DNA of 64,000 nt from an uncultured Granulosicoccus sp. (GTDB taxonomy: Bacteria > Pseudomonadota > Gammaproteobacteria > Granulosicoccales > Granulosicoccaceae): contig CANLNQ010000013.1 of assembly GCA_947492525.1 (NCBI GenBank), positions 143,314-207,313 on the forward strand, in the 5' to 3' direction. The notes under the pieces are model-generated. The model did no database searches. It saw nothing but the letters and a program-made list of their open reading frames with translations, and was not told the origin of the DNA. The translations under genes were made by a program, and so were the position numbers. Of this stretch, positions 16,788 to 27,391 are shown piece by piece; position 1 is the first letter of the stretch; each line of letters begins with the position of its first letter.

Positions 16788-18026
16788 ATGCCTGTACGTC
16801 AGACCAGCGAACGAGAGTTCATCGCACTGTTCGGTTTCCTGACGTCACTGACAGCGCTGAGTATCGATGCCGTCATTGCCGGTATGCCGGTCATCGCCAG
16901 AGAGCTGTCCAGCGGTGGGGCTGCCCCGGATGTGCACTTGATCATTTCAGCGCTGGTTCTGGGCATGGCATTCGGTGAGCCGGTATTCGGCCCATTATCC
17001 GATGCCCGTGGTCGCAAGTTTGCCATTCTCCTGGGTATTGCCATCTTCATGGCCGGCGCTGTGCTGGCCATCACCGCGCAGAACCTGAACACCTTGCTGC
17101 TGGCGCGCTTCATCCAGGGGGTCGGGGTGGCCGGGCCCAAGATCGGCTCACGCGCAGCCATCCGAGATCGCTATGAAGGCGCGTCGATGGCTCGCGCCAT
17201 GTCGATCATCATGACAGTCCTGATCCTGGTGCCCATGCTGGCACCGGCACTGGGTGAACTGGTCATGCTGGCTGGCAGCTGGCGCACCATCTTCATGGCC
17301 TATTGTGTGCTGGCTTGCATTGCAGCTCTGTGGCTATGTCTGCGCCAGCCGGAACCGCTGCCAACCCACCGTCGCACGCCCTTTCGCTGGGGCCAGACAC
17401 TGAAGACCGCTCTGCGCATCTGCCGCAACTCTCGCGTGATGCCCGCCACGATTGCCGCAGGCCTGATGTTCGGTTGCCTGACCAGCTACTACGGTATCGC
17501 AGCGTCGATCTTCCATGACATCTACGCCGTTGGTGGCTATTTCACCAGCCTGTTTGCCCTGCTGGCTCTGGGTATGGGCATTGCCACACTCACCAACAGC
17601 AGACTGGTCATGCGCCTGGGCATGTATCGCCTGTCAAGGCATGCACTGATGGGGCTGGTGGCAAGCGGAATACTTCTGCTTGGCGCATCGGCTCTGTCCG
17701 GCGGCGCGCCATCGCTGATCATCTTCATGCTGTTGTTCAGTGGCAGCCTGTTTGCCATTGGCGTCTTGTTCGGCAACCTGGGAGCCATGGCCATGGAGCC
17801 ACTGGGTGCGGTTGCAGGCGTGGGTGCGTCGGTCATCGCTTCGGTCTCCAGCATCGTGGCCGTTGTGGTCTCCATGACCAGTGGACATTTCTATGACCAG
17901 ACCCTGATACCACTGGCCATCTGCCTCAGTAGCTGCGCCCTGCTATCACTGGCTCTGCTGCACCATGCACAACGCAGTGAACTGGTGCCCGTCTGCGCAC
18001 CGGCTCCTCGCCATCAGGCAGGCTGA
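16788..18026 (+). CDS. Bcr/CflA-type drug:proton antiporter (MFS)
   Basis: A 412-residue protein with 12 predicted membrane segments. The family pattern TSLTALSIDAVIAGMPVIA at the start, GEPVFGPLSDARGRK in the loop between helices 2 and 3 (motif A), and LARFIQGVGVAGPKIGSRAAIRD (motif B/C region) place it in the Bcr/CflA group, which exports bicyclomycin, chloramphenicol and other small molecules. The substrate cannot be read from sequence. The tandem array in front of it may influence its promoter. It is convergent with the lyase gene and overlaps its 3' end by 13 bp. Confidence 0.88.
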   Translation: MPVRQTSEREFIALFGFLTSLTALSIDAVIAGMPVIARELSSGGAAPDVHLIISALVLGMAFGEPVFGPLSDARGRKFAILLGIAIFMAGAVLAITAQNLNTLLLARFIQGVGVAGPKIGSRAAIRDRYEGASMARAMSIIMTVLILVPMLAPALGELVMLAGSWRTIFMAYCVLACIAALWLCLRQPEPLPTHRRTPFRWGQTLKTALRICRNSRVMPATIAAGLMFGCLTSYYGIAASIFHDIYAVGGYFTSLFALLALGMGIATLTNSRLVMRLGMYRLSRHALMGLVASGILLLGASALSGGAPSLIIFMLLFSGSLFAIGVLFGNLGAMAMEPLGAVAGVGASVIASVSSIVAVVVSMTSGHFYDQTLIPLAICLSSCALLSLALLHHAQRSELVPVCAPAPRHQAG

Positions 18027-20164
18027 CAGTCGAAGAAGCCGGTCCATTGATAGCGGCGCCCATCGACGCTGATCTCATTCTCACTGTCTGCCGTGACGTC
18101 GGGCCGATTGCTGACCATGATGATCAGGTGCAGGTGCTCGCCCTGCAGTTCGATCACACTGGCATTCTCATCATGCGCCAAGGTTCGAATAGCCTGTAGT
18201 TCACCACGCGCGCCGTAACAACGCTCGTTTGCCTCATCGAACAGACCATGCGTTTCGAAAGCCGAGGCAAACAGATGGTGCTGACCGCGCTGACGCAGCA
18301 ACAGGGTCGATTCACGGCGCAGGTTGAATGAAGGGTCATTACCACCCAACTGGGCGAATACCAGTTCTCCATGATCCGCAGCGCTGAGCCAGGTGTTGAA
18401 GCGTTGCCCCTGCAACCAGGTCACGCGGGTCGGTGCATCGAGATCGGCCTGCGCGCCCCCCATCAGATGCTCATAGCCGCTCTCTTCACCCAGTACCGAC
18501 CACTGCGTCAGGTTGGACTGCGGGTTCACGTTCGAATCGCATATCTGTCCGGAATACTGTACGGCGTAGTCATAGTCGTGCTCAGCCTCGCTGCTCAGAC
18601 GAAACAGATCCACGAGCACAGGCGTACTGAGGAGTTCGTGTTCGACCAGCAGTACCGTGCGTTGCATGTCCACGCCGGGGTAGTGATCGTTGGCAAAGGC
18701 ACTCATCCCCTGCACCGGTCCTGTAGTATCGAAGAAATGCGGAATGCCATGCACCTCATCGGCACGCTGCAGATCCGCCGCGTTCTGTGATTGCCGATCC
18801 ACTACCACACAGTTGTGGGCCAGCGTCTGCCGCGCCCAGGTCTTGTTCTCGGGTAGATAGCGCCCACCAAACTTGGGTTCGACATTGAGCCAACGGGCAA
18901 AGCCGTATTCGCGCAACACTTCCTCACCGCGATTGAACAAGGTAATGCCCAGCGTATCGAAGTGGCCGTGATCCATGCCATGCTGGCCATAGTTCATCGA
19001 TACCTGACTGATGTCGCCGTCGGTGGCTCTGGCTCGAAGAAAACCCTGCGCGCCCTTGTCGCCGTTCGGCCCTTCGCTGAGCTCTGCACTGGGCCAGAAA
19101 GGGGGGGCATCGTCGCTCAGCTGATCGGCCGCTGCCGCCAGTGCCAGACCGCTCGGGTGTACCCAGACCTGCCCTTGCTGACGCGCCAGTGCGTGCACCG
19201 CCGGATCGTCGCCGTAACGCGCGTTGTAGACACTGGCCGCAATGAGCAAGCCCTCGTCCTGGATCCCCATGCTCAGCGATGCATCATTCAAGGCCGGCAG
19301 TCGGCCATTGGGGTAGATCAATGACAGCAAGGCCTTGATCGTGGTGCCGATGCGCTGCTCGCTGACGTTGTAGATGTCCAGCTCAGGACGGTGCGTGTGC
19401 AAGGCTTCGGCGAAGATCACCAGCGGCCGCAGTGCAAAGCGGTGATAGTAGGGTCCCTCGATGTAATAGCCTGATGGCGCAAACAACTGGCGAATCTCGG
19501 CCAGATACCCACCCGTGCTGCGATCTCCCTGCAAACCATCCATGGCCAGGCTCACAGAGTGATCGTCGCCGATGACCAGACCACAGGTCCCCACCGCCGC
19601 CACGCTCCACAGGCCATGGTTGTGGATGGTGCCGAAATCATGATCGTAGGTCTGCGTCATCATCTCCAGGACAGGACGAAACAGTTGTGACTCGACATGA
19701 TCGCGCTGCGTTGCCGACAGGATGTGCCGAACATGGCCGTAGCCGATCGACATCGACAGCAGCCACATGTTCTCATTGAGTATCTGGTGGAAGATCCGGC
19801 CGGGAGGATTGGTGTTTCTGGCGCGCTGAAAACCCAGTTTCAGGTAGCAATCGGCATAGCGTTGGAGAATCTCTGTCGCAAGATCCGCGTAATGCTGCTC
19901 CCCAGTTATCTGGTACATCGTGCCGGCCTCTTCGCACAAGCGGCAGTTCAGCTGATGTCGATTATGCTCGTAGCTGCCGGCCTCACCATGGCCCGGAACA
20001 TCGATCGGCGACAGCAGCTGCGAGTCCACACGGGAGCGCATGGATTCGATACTCCGCCCCATGAGCCCCGGCTGGCCGAGCGCCTGACGCAATTCGCTCA
20101 TGCGGGACGTGCTGCAAAGTGCCAGGGTATCAGCGCTGCGCGACGGCTTGTCATCAAAGGTCAT
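18014..20164 (-). CDS. heparinase II/III-fold polysaccharide lyase, PL17-like
   Basis: A 716-residue protein with an N-terminal alpha/alpha toroid and a C-terminal beta-sandwich of the heparinase II/III family. Catalytic-type residues are visible in HNHGLWSVAA (N182, H183), GYYIEGPYYHRF (about 233-243) and DHGHFDTLG. The layout is closest to PL17 (oligo)alginate lyases, which cleave alginate oligomers to monomers. No signal peptide is apparent with the ATG at 20164 (after CAGGAAAG), so it may act in the cytoplasm on imported oligomers. No transporter or second lyase is nearby. An open extension up to 20392 lacks ribosome binding sites. Confidence 0.78.
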   Translation of the reverse strand: MTFDDKPSRSADTLALCSTSRMSELRQALGQPGLMGRSIESMRSRVDSQLLSPIDVPGHGEAGSYEHNRHQLNCRLCEEAGTMYQITGEQHYADLATEILQRYADCYLKLGFQRARNTNPPGRIFHQILNENMWLLSMSIGYGHVRHILSATQRDHVESQLFRPVLEMMTQTYDHDFGTIHNHGLWSVAAVGTCGLVIGDDHSVSLAMDGLQGDRSTGGYLAEIRQLFAPSGYYIEGPYYHRFALRPLVIFAEALHTHRPELDIYNVSEQRIGTTIKALLSLIYPNGRLPALNDASLSMGIQDEGLLIAASVYNARYGDDPAVHALARQQGQVWVHPSGLALAAAADQLSDDAPPFWPSAELSEGPNGDKGAQGFLRARATDGDISQVSMNYGQHGMDHGHFDTLGITLFNRGEEVLREYGFARWLNVEPKFGGRYLPENKTWARQTLAHNCVVVDRQSQNAADLQRADEVHGIPHFFDTTGPVQGMSAFANDHYPGVDMQRTVLLVEHELLSTPVLVDLFRLSSEAEHDYDYAVQYSGQICDSNVNPQSNLTQWSVLGEESGYEHLMGGAQADLDAPTRVTWLQGQRFNTWLSAADHGELVFAQLGGNDPSFNLRRESTLLLRQRGQHHLFASAFETHGLFDEANERCYGARGELQAIRTLAHDENASVIELQGEHLHLIIMVSNRPDVTADSENEISVDGRRYQWTGFFDCQPA

Positions 20165-20630
20165 GGACGTTCTTTCCTGTTCCGGCGTGTAGGTAGCCGC
20201 AGCCTGCGGGTCGAGAATCGGGCTCGGCGTCATTATACAGTCTCGAGATATCACGACTGGCAGAACGCGGATGGTGCACTCCATCACCTTGTAACACTCG
20301 TAGGTAACCTGCAAACCGACTTTTTTCGGCGCAAACAGTCCTGTAACCCACCGTGCTGCCGATAAGCCGACGATGAACCTGATTTTCAGCAATCATCAGG
20401 CAAGGCATAGACGCGAGGACACGCATGATCACGACATCGTGCGGTCGATCAACGCTGTGTGGTACGCCAGCAATTGATGTGCAGGCGTGAGAGGGTTCGG
20501 TAACTGACCGGGAGGCTGGCCAACAAGGTTTGAATACAGTGCAAGGTGCAATGACCCAGATGCCGGAACCGGTACTGGCAGCATTGGCAGAAGAACCGCC
20601 GAGTTGCACACTCAACTGACGCCAGAAATT
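20165..20630. other. 466-bp intergenic region, no gene found
   Basis: Divergent gap between the lyase and the GGDEF-EAL gene. It should hold both promoters, but I see no convincing boxes, RNA gene or repeat. Open frames run into it from both sides without ribosome binding sites. Confidence 0.5.
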
Positions 20631-23129
20631 ATGCGATTACAAGCGAAACTCCTGTTCATCGTCGCACCGTGCGCCATTCTCTCCATCGTACTGATCTATC
20701 TGTTCACCAATGCCGGGCTCCTTGAAAGAGCCAAGCGGGAAAAGCTCAAGGAAATGAACCTTGCGCTCAATGTTGCAGATCACCAACTCAGACAGCTCAT
20801 GAGTGCGGCCGGATCCGATACAGCACAGCTGGCACGCACACCGCTGTTAGCCGTCTATGCGTCAGCCGGGGAGGCAGAGAAACAGGACAGCGCGCTGCAA
20901 TCGAGGGTGAAGGAGATCGTGGCCCTGTTTCGCCAATCCCATCCCGAATATGACACGCTGATCATGCTCGACTCGAATGGCGCGGTGGATCCGATTCTGA
21001 GCTTCGGTGCTCAGGGGCTACCCGCGCATGCCCTGGTGAGGTCAGACTGGCCAACAAGCTCCATCCAGACTCTGGCTGATGACGCACAGAGCGTGCTGAT
21101 CGTCACCCAACCCATACCGGGAACAAGCCGCGGAATCGCCGGCGATTCGCGCCGTGTTCCGGCAACGACACCTGATGCTCAGCCCCTTGCCGGCAGCCTT
21201 GTCCTCATGACCAGACTGGATCGCATTGCTGACCAGATAGCGTTCAAGGCCATCAGCGATGATGTGCTCTGGGCGGTCGTCACAGACGAAGGCCAGATCG
21301 TCTTGCACGCGGACAGATCGCGGATCGGGCTGATCGATACCGAGCTGCTGCAGAATGCCAGCACCCTGTCGGATTCAGGCAGGGTAAGCAGCGCCTCCTA
21401 CCTTGACGAGCCGATGATCATCAGTCGCAAGCGACTGACCGACAGCATATCCATGATTGCATTGTTGCCGACGTCCTCGATGCGCGAGGACATCGTCGGT
21501 TTCTCGAATCAACTGGCCATCATCTCGGCAATCAGCACCTTCATGGGTGTGGCCACCTTCTTCACACTCCTGCGACTGCTGGTATTACGGCCTCTGAGCA
21601 GACTGCGCCAACTGGCCATGTCGATCGGCACCAACGATCACGAGAGCAGCAGCCATGACGGTGACATGACAAGGCGAGACGAGATCGGCGATCTGTCGAG
21701 AGCCTTCAGGGATACCAGTGAGCGTCTGCAACTATCGATGCACGAGTTGCAGGACTCGCACTCACAGATAGAGACCCTGGCCTACAGGGACTCTCTGACA
21801 GGTCTTGCCAATCGACGTCTGTTCGATCAGGTAGCCGAGCAGAGAATCCGGGAGGCCGCAGAACAAGGCCACAAACTGTGCATCCTGTTTCTCGACCTGG
21901 ATGATTTCAAACGCATCAACGATACACAAGGCCACAAGGCCGGCGACAGACTGCTGGAGACGGTCAGCGAACGACTGCTTGACTGCCTTGGCGAGGCTGC
22001 CCCCGGCTCCGAATGCATTCCGAGCACATCGGCTGACAGGGATACCGTCGCCCGCATGGGTGGAGACGAATTCATCGTGCTCCTGCCCCATTCGGATGAC
22101 GGCAACGAAGGTGAGCAAACCGCCGCGCGAATCCTGGAAGCCATGGCCAGACCGATCGCCCTGAACGGACATGAATTCGTGGTGAGTACCAGCATCGGCA
22201 TAGCCCTGTATCCCTGTCATGCCGATAACGTCGACGACCTTGTGAAGTGTGCCGATGCCGCCATGTACGAGGCCAAGCGGCTGAACAAGAACAACTATCG
22301 AGTCTATGGCAGCGAGATTCAGCAAACGCTGGAGGATCGACTGCAACTGGAACTGGACCTGCGACACGCCCTGTCGCGAGGGGAGTTCTCTCTTGTGTTC
22401 CAGCCGCAATATTCTGTCAGTGACATGGAACTCGTCGGCGCTGAAGCGCTTCTACGCTGGCATCATGCCGAGCGAGGCATGGTTCCACCGGACGTGTTCA
22501 TCCCCATTGCCGAGGAACGGGGTCTGATCGGCGATATCGGCGCCTGGGTGATCGATGAAGCCTGCCGCCAGTGGAAACAGTGGCAGTTGAGTGGCATCGC
22601 CATGGATCAGATTGCAGTGAATGTCTCTGCCCGTCAATTTGCCTATGGCGATATCCAGCATATCGTCGACAATGCCCTGCAACGGCATGACATGCCGGCC
22701 AGCGCACTGGAACTGGAATTGACAGAGAGCTGCATCATCGAAGCGCCGGCCGAGATGTTCAACACATTGAGCGACCTGAGAGCCTGCGGCATCGCCATCG
22801 CCATGGATGACTTCGGCACCGGTTATTCGTCCTTGTCGACGATCGCAACCATGCCGGTGGATACACTGAAGATCGATCGCAGTTTCATCGCCAATCTCAA
22901 GAACGGCTCGCAGAACGAAAAGATCGTCTCAGCGATCCTGATGCTGGCCGACAGTCTGGAAATGCAGGTCGTGGCCGAAGGGGTGGAACAGGAGTCGGAA
23001 ATGGACTTTCTGCGCAAGAAGCAATGCACCACGGCGCAGGGCTATTATCTGGCGCGACCATTGAACGTCGAGGACATGACCGCCTTGCTGCGCGAACGTG
23101 CAAATCGTCCGATCAGGAAAATCGCCTGA
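20631..23129 (+). CDS. membrane-bound GGDEF-EAL c-di-GMP enzyme
   Basis: An 832-residue inner-membrane signalling protein: membrane helix at 7-25, a periplasmic sensor domain of about 260 residues (Cache-like, not proven), a second helix near 293-318, a HAMP-like linker (RPLSRLRQLAMSIG), then GGDEF and EAL domains. The cyclase signature MGGDEF is intact near residue 477, and the phosphodiesterase domain has EALLRW (about 604), DDFGTGYSSL and LKIDRSF. Both activities could be retained. The start may be ATG 20631 or a TTG nine codons earlier; neither has a strong Shine-Dalgarno. Confidence 0.92.
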   Translation: MRLQAKLLFIVAPCAILSIVLIYLFTNAGLLERAKREKLKEMNLALNVADHQLRQLMSAAGSDTAQLARTPLLAVYASAGEAEKQDSALQSRVKEIVALFRQSHPEYDTLIMLDSNGAVDPILSFGAQGLPAHALVRSDWPTSSIQTLADDAQSVLIVTQPIPGTSRGIAGDSRRVPATTPDAQPLAGSLVLMTRLDRIADQIAFKAISDDVLWAVVTDEGQIVLHADRSRIGLIDTELLQNASTLSDSGRVSSASYLDEPMIISRKRLTDSISMIALLPTSSMREDIVGFSNQLAIISAISTFMGVATFFTLLRLLVLRPLSRLRQLAMSIGTNDHESSSHDGDMTRRDEIGDLSRAFRDTSERLQLSMHELQDSHSQIETLAYRDSLTGLANRRLFDQVAEQRIREAAEQGHKLCILFLDLDDFKRINDTQGHKAGDRLLETVSERLLDCLGEAAPGSECIPSTSADRDTVARMGGDEFIVLLPHSDDGNEGEQTAARILEAMARPIALNGHEFVVSTSIGIALYPCHADNVDDLVKCADAAMYEAKRLNKNNYRVYGSEIQQTLEDRLQLELDLRHALSRGEFSLVFQPQYSVSDMELVGAEALLRWHHAERGMVPPDVFIPIAEERGLIGDIGAWVIDEACRQWKQWQLSGIAMDQIAVNVSARQFAYGDIQHIVDNALQRHDMPASALELELTESCIIEAPAEMFNTLSDLRACGIAIAMDDFGTGYSSLSTIATMPVDTLKIDRSFIANLKNGSQNEKIVSAILMLADSLEMQVVAEGVEQESEMDFLRKKQCTTAQGYYLARPLNVEDMTALLRERANRPIRKIA

Positions 23130-23173
23130 CAGCCAGCAAGGCAAGCCTGAACGCTCGACCGAAGACCTATCCA

Positions 23174-23255
23174 CATCGCGTATCGCACATCGCACATCGC
23201 ACATCGCACATCGCACATCGCTCATTGCTCATTGCTCATTGCTCATTGCTCATCG
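23174..23255. repeat. 7-bp tandem array with two unit types
   Basis: About five copies of the heptamer ATCGCAC followed by about five of ATTGCTC/ATCGCTC, in one 7-bp register, in the gap after the GGDEF-EAL gene and 108 bp before the 3' end of the antiporter gene. The switch of unit type within one array suggests block-wise expansion. No coding potential beyond the repeat itself. Confidence 0.9.
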
Positions 23256-23362
23256 GGGCAGTGTCTCGCAGCAGCGTTCATGTCGCCTCAGCGCCCCCGT
23301 CTCACAGCATTGTCACGCGCCAGCCTTCGTGTCGTTATCGCGCGCACGCCTTCACGGCATTG

Positions 23363-25084
23363 TCATGTACCCGGCTTCCCGGCGTCGTCGTCCTCTTCCA
23401 GCACAGGCTTGTAATCCCGGTCGCGAACCTCCTGCATCAGCAGATCGATATCATTCACGGGTACGCGCAATACCTTCAGGGCAAAGCCCCCCAGACGCAG
23501 GCTTGCCTCAATCGTTTCCGGATATGCATGGATGGCACCGGCAGCCAGCAATCGCGAACTGGATTCGAGATCGCGCGCCCGTGCAATGATCGGCACCTGC
23601 GGTGCTGCACTGCGCATGTAAGTGATCGTCTGCATGGCAACCGCGAAATCATCGACACTGAGCACAAGCAAGGAGGCCTGCTCCGCCTGCAGCGCGGTCA
23701 GTAGTTCAGGATCGCTGACATCACCGTAGACGACCTGGTGGCCATCTGCCCTGCCCTGTGCCACCCGCGTCATGTCGGTGTCGATCGCCATGAAGGCGAT
23801 TCCGCTGTCCTGCAGCAACACCGCAATGGTATGCCCGACACGGCCATATCCACCAATCAGCACCCGCGGTTCGTCTGCATCGAGCACGCTCACTGCCGGA
23901 TCAGTGCCTGCATCCCGTTGCGTGTGACTCAGGCAAGCGGCAATCGACTCATTGAAGCGAATGAGCACCGAGCCAGCCACCATCGAGAAGAACACCGACG
24001 TCAATGCAATCTGACCCAGACGTACATCGATCACACTGGCATCCAGAGCAATGGCAATCAGGGCAAAACCGAACTCGCCACCCACGGCCAGCAACAGACC
24101 GACACGCCACGCCGTGGGTGTGGCGATGCCACTCATGCGCACCATCAGCGTCACCAGCAGCAGTTTGCTCACGATGATCAAGGCGGCGCCCATCACGGCC
24201 CAGTGCCATATGCCCGGGATGGCAGCCGGGTCTATCAGCGTGCCGATACCCACGAAGAACAGGCCCAGCAGAACATCACGGAACGGACGTATCGTGGATT
24301 CCACCTGAAAGCGGAATTCGGTCTCGCCCAGCATCATGCCGACCAGAAACGCGCCGAAAGCCAGTGACAGCCCCAACGTACTCGTTGTCCAGGCAGCCAG
24401 CAAGGCCACCAGCAAGACGGTCAAGGTCAGCACTTCGGCCGAGCGGCGCCGCGTGACCAGTTGAAACAGCGGCCGAAGCAACCAGCGCCCGGCAAAGAAG
24501 ACCAGAGCAAACGCCAGCACCGCCTTGCCCATGGCCCAGCCCAGTGAGCCCGCCAGGGCCAGGCTACCGACGGCCGTACCCAACACGGGAATGACGACCA
24601 GAAAGGGCACAGCCGTTACGTCCTGGAACACGGACATCGCCAGCCCCAGGCGGCCATGCGGGCTGTTCTGTTCGGCCTGTTCGCTCAGCTGGCTGCTGAT
24701 GATGGTCGACGAAGACTGCGCAAACACTGCGCCTGTCACGAACGCTGCGCTGCCGGGCAAGCCGGCCGCCCACAGCACCAGCGTCACCAGAACCGTCACC
24801 AGCAGCACCTGGGCAGTCCCCAAGCCCAACACCTGGTGGCGCAAGGCATGCAACTGCGGCAGAGAGTAGTTCAGGCCGATCGTGAACAGCAGAAACACCA
24901 CCCCGAACTCGGCCAGCGTCTTGAACTCAGGTATGTCGAACGTCGGTCCGATGGTATGCGGCCCCAGAATCAGGCCTACCAGCAGATACCCGATACTGGT
25001 GGGCACATGCAGTTGCTGGAAAGCGACAACCACGGTGACCGCCACACTCAACAGCATGAGGATCTGGGCGAGGTTGTCCATCAT
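23363..25084 (-). CDS. CPA2 cation:proton antiporter with TrkA-N domain (KefB/YbaL-like)
   Basis: A 573-residue protein: about 12 membrane helices (residues 5-380) forming a Na+/H+-exchanger fold, then a cytoplasmic NAD-binding RCK/TrkA-N domain starting at VLIGGYGRVGHTIAVLL (about 416). The pattern GFALIAIAL in the membrane part and HGRLGLAMSVFQDVTAVP around helix 5 match the KefB/C and YbaL branch, which exports K+ or Na+ in exchange for protons. No KefF/KefG quinone reductase partner is nearby, so glutathione gating is not indicated. Confidence 0.9.
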   Translation of the reverse strand: MMDNLAQILMLLSVAVTVVVAFQQLHVPTSIGYLLVGLILGPHTIGPTFDIPEFKTLAEFGVVFLLFTIGLNYSLPQLHALRHQVLGLGTAQVLLVTVLVTLVLWAAGLPGSAAFVTGAVFAQSSSTIISSQLSEQAEQNSPHGRLGLAMSVFQDVTAVPFLVVIPVLGTAVGSLALAGSLGWAMGKAVLAFALVFFAGRWLLRPLFQLVTRRRSAEVLTLTVLLVALLAAWTTSTLGLSLAFGAFLVGMMLGETEFRFQVESTIRPFRDVLLGLFFVGIGTLIDPAAIPGIWHWAVMGAALIIVSKLLLVTLMVRMSGIATPTAWRVGLLLAVGGEFGFALIAIALDASVIDVRLGQIALTSVFFSMVAGSVLIRFNESIAACLSHTQRDAGTDPAVSVLDADEPRVLIGGYGRVGHTIAVLLQDSGIAFMAIDTDMTRVAQGRADGHQVVYGDVSDPELLTALQAEQASLLVLSVDDFAVAMQTITYMRSAAPQVPIIARARDLESSSRLLAAGAIHAYPETIEASLRLGGFALKVLRVPVNDIDLLMQEVRDRDYKPVLEEDDDAGKPGT

Positions 25085-25299
25085 GATTGCGCTCCTGCAG
25101 CTTCGCTGACGATTGGTCGGTGCGAGAGTCTTCCGCGTGGTGACAAGCGGCTTCTGCCTTGCCCCAGCGCACTCGCTATCGGCGGAAAGCGATCAGGAGA
25201 TCGACGTCGACCCGCAACTCGCCCCCCAGTATTCTGACATATCGTTCATGATTCTCGGCGAATCATGACAACACGCAATCTCAGATCAGGGGTGGTCTG

Positions 25300-25767
25300 T
25301 TACCAGTAGGCATCCGCCTCGGTCGTCGTCATTTTTCCGTAGCAGCGCATGTAGCGCTCGACACGCGGCAGGGTCTGCGCCTTGGTCGCAGCCTGCCACT
25401 GTTCCAGCAACCACTCTTCAGTGCTGATGGACTGCCGCTGGTTGTCTGCAAAGTAGCAGACCTCTTCCCGATCGCCTGCGGCGTTTTCGACAAACAGCGT
25501 GCGCAGTGTGAATTCGTCGCCCTCGAAGAATTCGATGCGACTCATGGCTTCCTCCTGCAGACCACGGATGATCAGGCCGACGGTGTGCTGGCCGGGGCTG
25601 GGTACGAGCACCGGATAATGATCATCCAGCACCCAGCGCCTTGCGTGATCGGCAACGCTGGCCGCTTCGCGTACCAGTGTTGCGGGATCCTGGCGTGCCA
25701 CGATGCCGAGCACATCCGGATCCATCAGGGTTCCGAAGGCAAACAGAGCGAGCCTTGAATTCATCAT
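25300..25767 (-). CDS. gamma-glutamylcyclotransferase-like (GGCT/AIG2) protein
   Basis: A 155-residue protein with the GGCT-fold start LFAFGTLMDPDVL (substrate-loop YGTL-like motif with Phe in place of Tyr) and the downstream acidic residue in RIEFFEGDEF. Members cyclise gamma-glutamyl amines or peptides to 5-oxoproline, but many are uncharacterised. It is a single gene upstream of, and in the same direction as, nothing obvious, between the antiporter and yfhL genes. Confidence 0.8.
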   Translation of the reverse strand: MMNSRLALFAFGTLMDPDVLGIVARQDPATLVREAASVADHARRWVLDDHYPVLVPSPGQHTVGLIIRGLQEEAMSRIEFFEGDEFTLRTLFVENAAGDREEVCYFADNQRQSISTEEWLLEQWQAATKAQTLPRVERYMRCYGKMTTTEADAYW

Positions 25768-25809
25768 TCGACAATCCGATGTCAGGGAGCCATTGTCAGC
25801 GAGCAGACA

Positions 25810-26564
<755 letters not shown>

Positions 26565-26642
26565 TCAGGTGCCCCTACGGAACGAACGATCGAGTGTGAG
26601 GCAAATACCCCTGTGGTGCAATGCCACAGACCGCCTCAGCCT

Positions 26643-27314
26643 TCACATTATGGCTTCTCTGGCCAGCAAACGTGCGTGCACATCACCAAACACCTTTTCC
26701 TTGTGCACATGGAAACCACCCGGCAGGTTCTCCGGCATGGCTTGCGCCGTCGGCGACTCTATATACACATGGCCATTGTCGGCCACATGAGCGGATGCCA
26801 GTACTGCCAGCGTCTCCCATTGCAATTCGTAGTCGAAGGGCGGATCGACGAACACGATATCGTACTCGTCACTATTACCTGACAGAAAATGCTCGGCACT
26901 GCCTTGCACCAGACGAGCCCGGCTTTTCGGTACACCAAGCACCTCCGCGGATTGCTGCAGTACGGCGTAGGCACGCCCATTCGGCTCCACCAGGGTAACG
27001 CGACTTGCCTGGCGAGACAGTGCTTCGAAGCCCAGTGCGCCACTGCCGGCAAACAGATCCAGGCAGCGACTACCGGCAACCAGCGGTTGCAGCCAGTTGA
27101 ACAAGGTCTCGCGTACTCGGTCACCGGTGGGTCGCAGGCCATCCACGTCCGCCACCGCCAGCTTGCGCCCGCGCCATTGTCCGGCAATGATGCGCACCTG
27201 CCCTGCCGAATTACGGTTGCCCTTGCGATCAGACTTGCCCTGACGCTGGTTTCTACTACGGTTTGAAGGTGGGGTCACGGTGGTAGGATGTTGCGCGAGC
27301 CGGGAAAACGCCAT
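26643..27314 (-). CDS. rsmD: 16S rRNA (guanine(966)-N2)-methyltransferase
   Basis: A 223-residue SAM methyltransferase that modifies G966 of 16S rRNA. It shows VRIIAGQWRGRKL, GLRPTGDRVRETLFNWL, the SAM site LDLFAGSGALGFEALSR, and the catalytic DPPF in IVFVDPPFDYEL. The N-terminal ~35 residues are basic and disordered. The ATG at 27314 is the likely start; an ATG at 27359 is in frame but would extend into the ftsY leader. Divergent from ftsY, the common gammaproteobacterial arrangement. Confidence 0.95.
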   Translation of the reverse strand: MAFSRLAQHPTTVTPPSNRSRNQRQGKSDRKGNRNSAGQVRIIAGQWRGRKLAVADVDGLRPTGDRVRETLFNWLQPLVAGSRCLDLFAGSGALGFEALSRQASRVTLVEPNGRAYAVLQQSAEVLGVPKSRARLVQGSAEHFLSGNSDEYDIVFVDPPFDYELQWETLAVLASAHVADNGHVYIESPTAQAMPENLPGGFHVHKEKVFGDVHARLLAREAIM

Positions 27315-27391
27315 GATACCGACGTAAAGGCATTCCGGCACACTCAAGACACCAGACAACCCGACCTTTCAGGAACGTCAGCAGACCATCG

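Noticed and set aside
16341..16978. Repeat proteins such as CVSAFLRF or RRNAETQK arrays in several frames
   Set aside because: They are direct translations of the 8-bp DNA array, whose period of three units keeps every frame open. No start signals or family.
20154..20615. Minus-strand frame of 153 codons in the lyase upstream gap
   Set aside because: Lacks a ribosome binding site, has no family resemblance and overlaps the lyase start.
23024..23704. Open frames across the heptamer array on both strands
   Set aside because: Repeat-derived reading, overlapping the ends of two well-supported genes.
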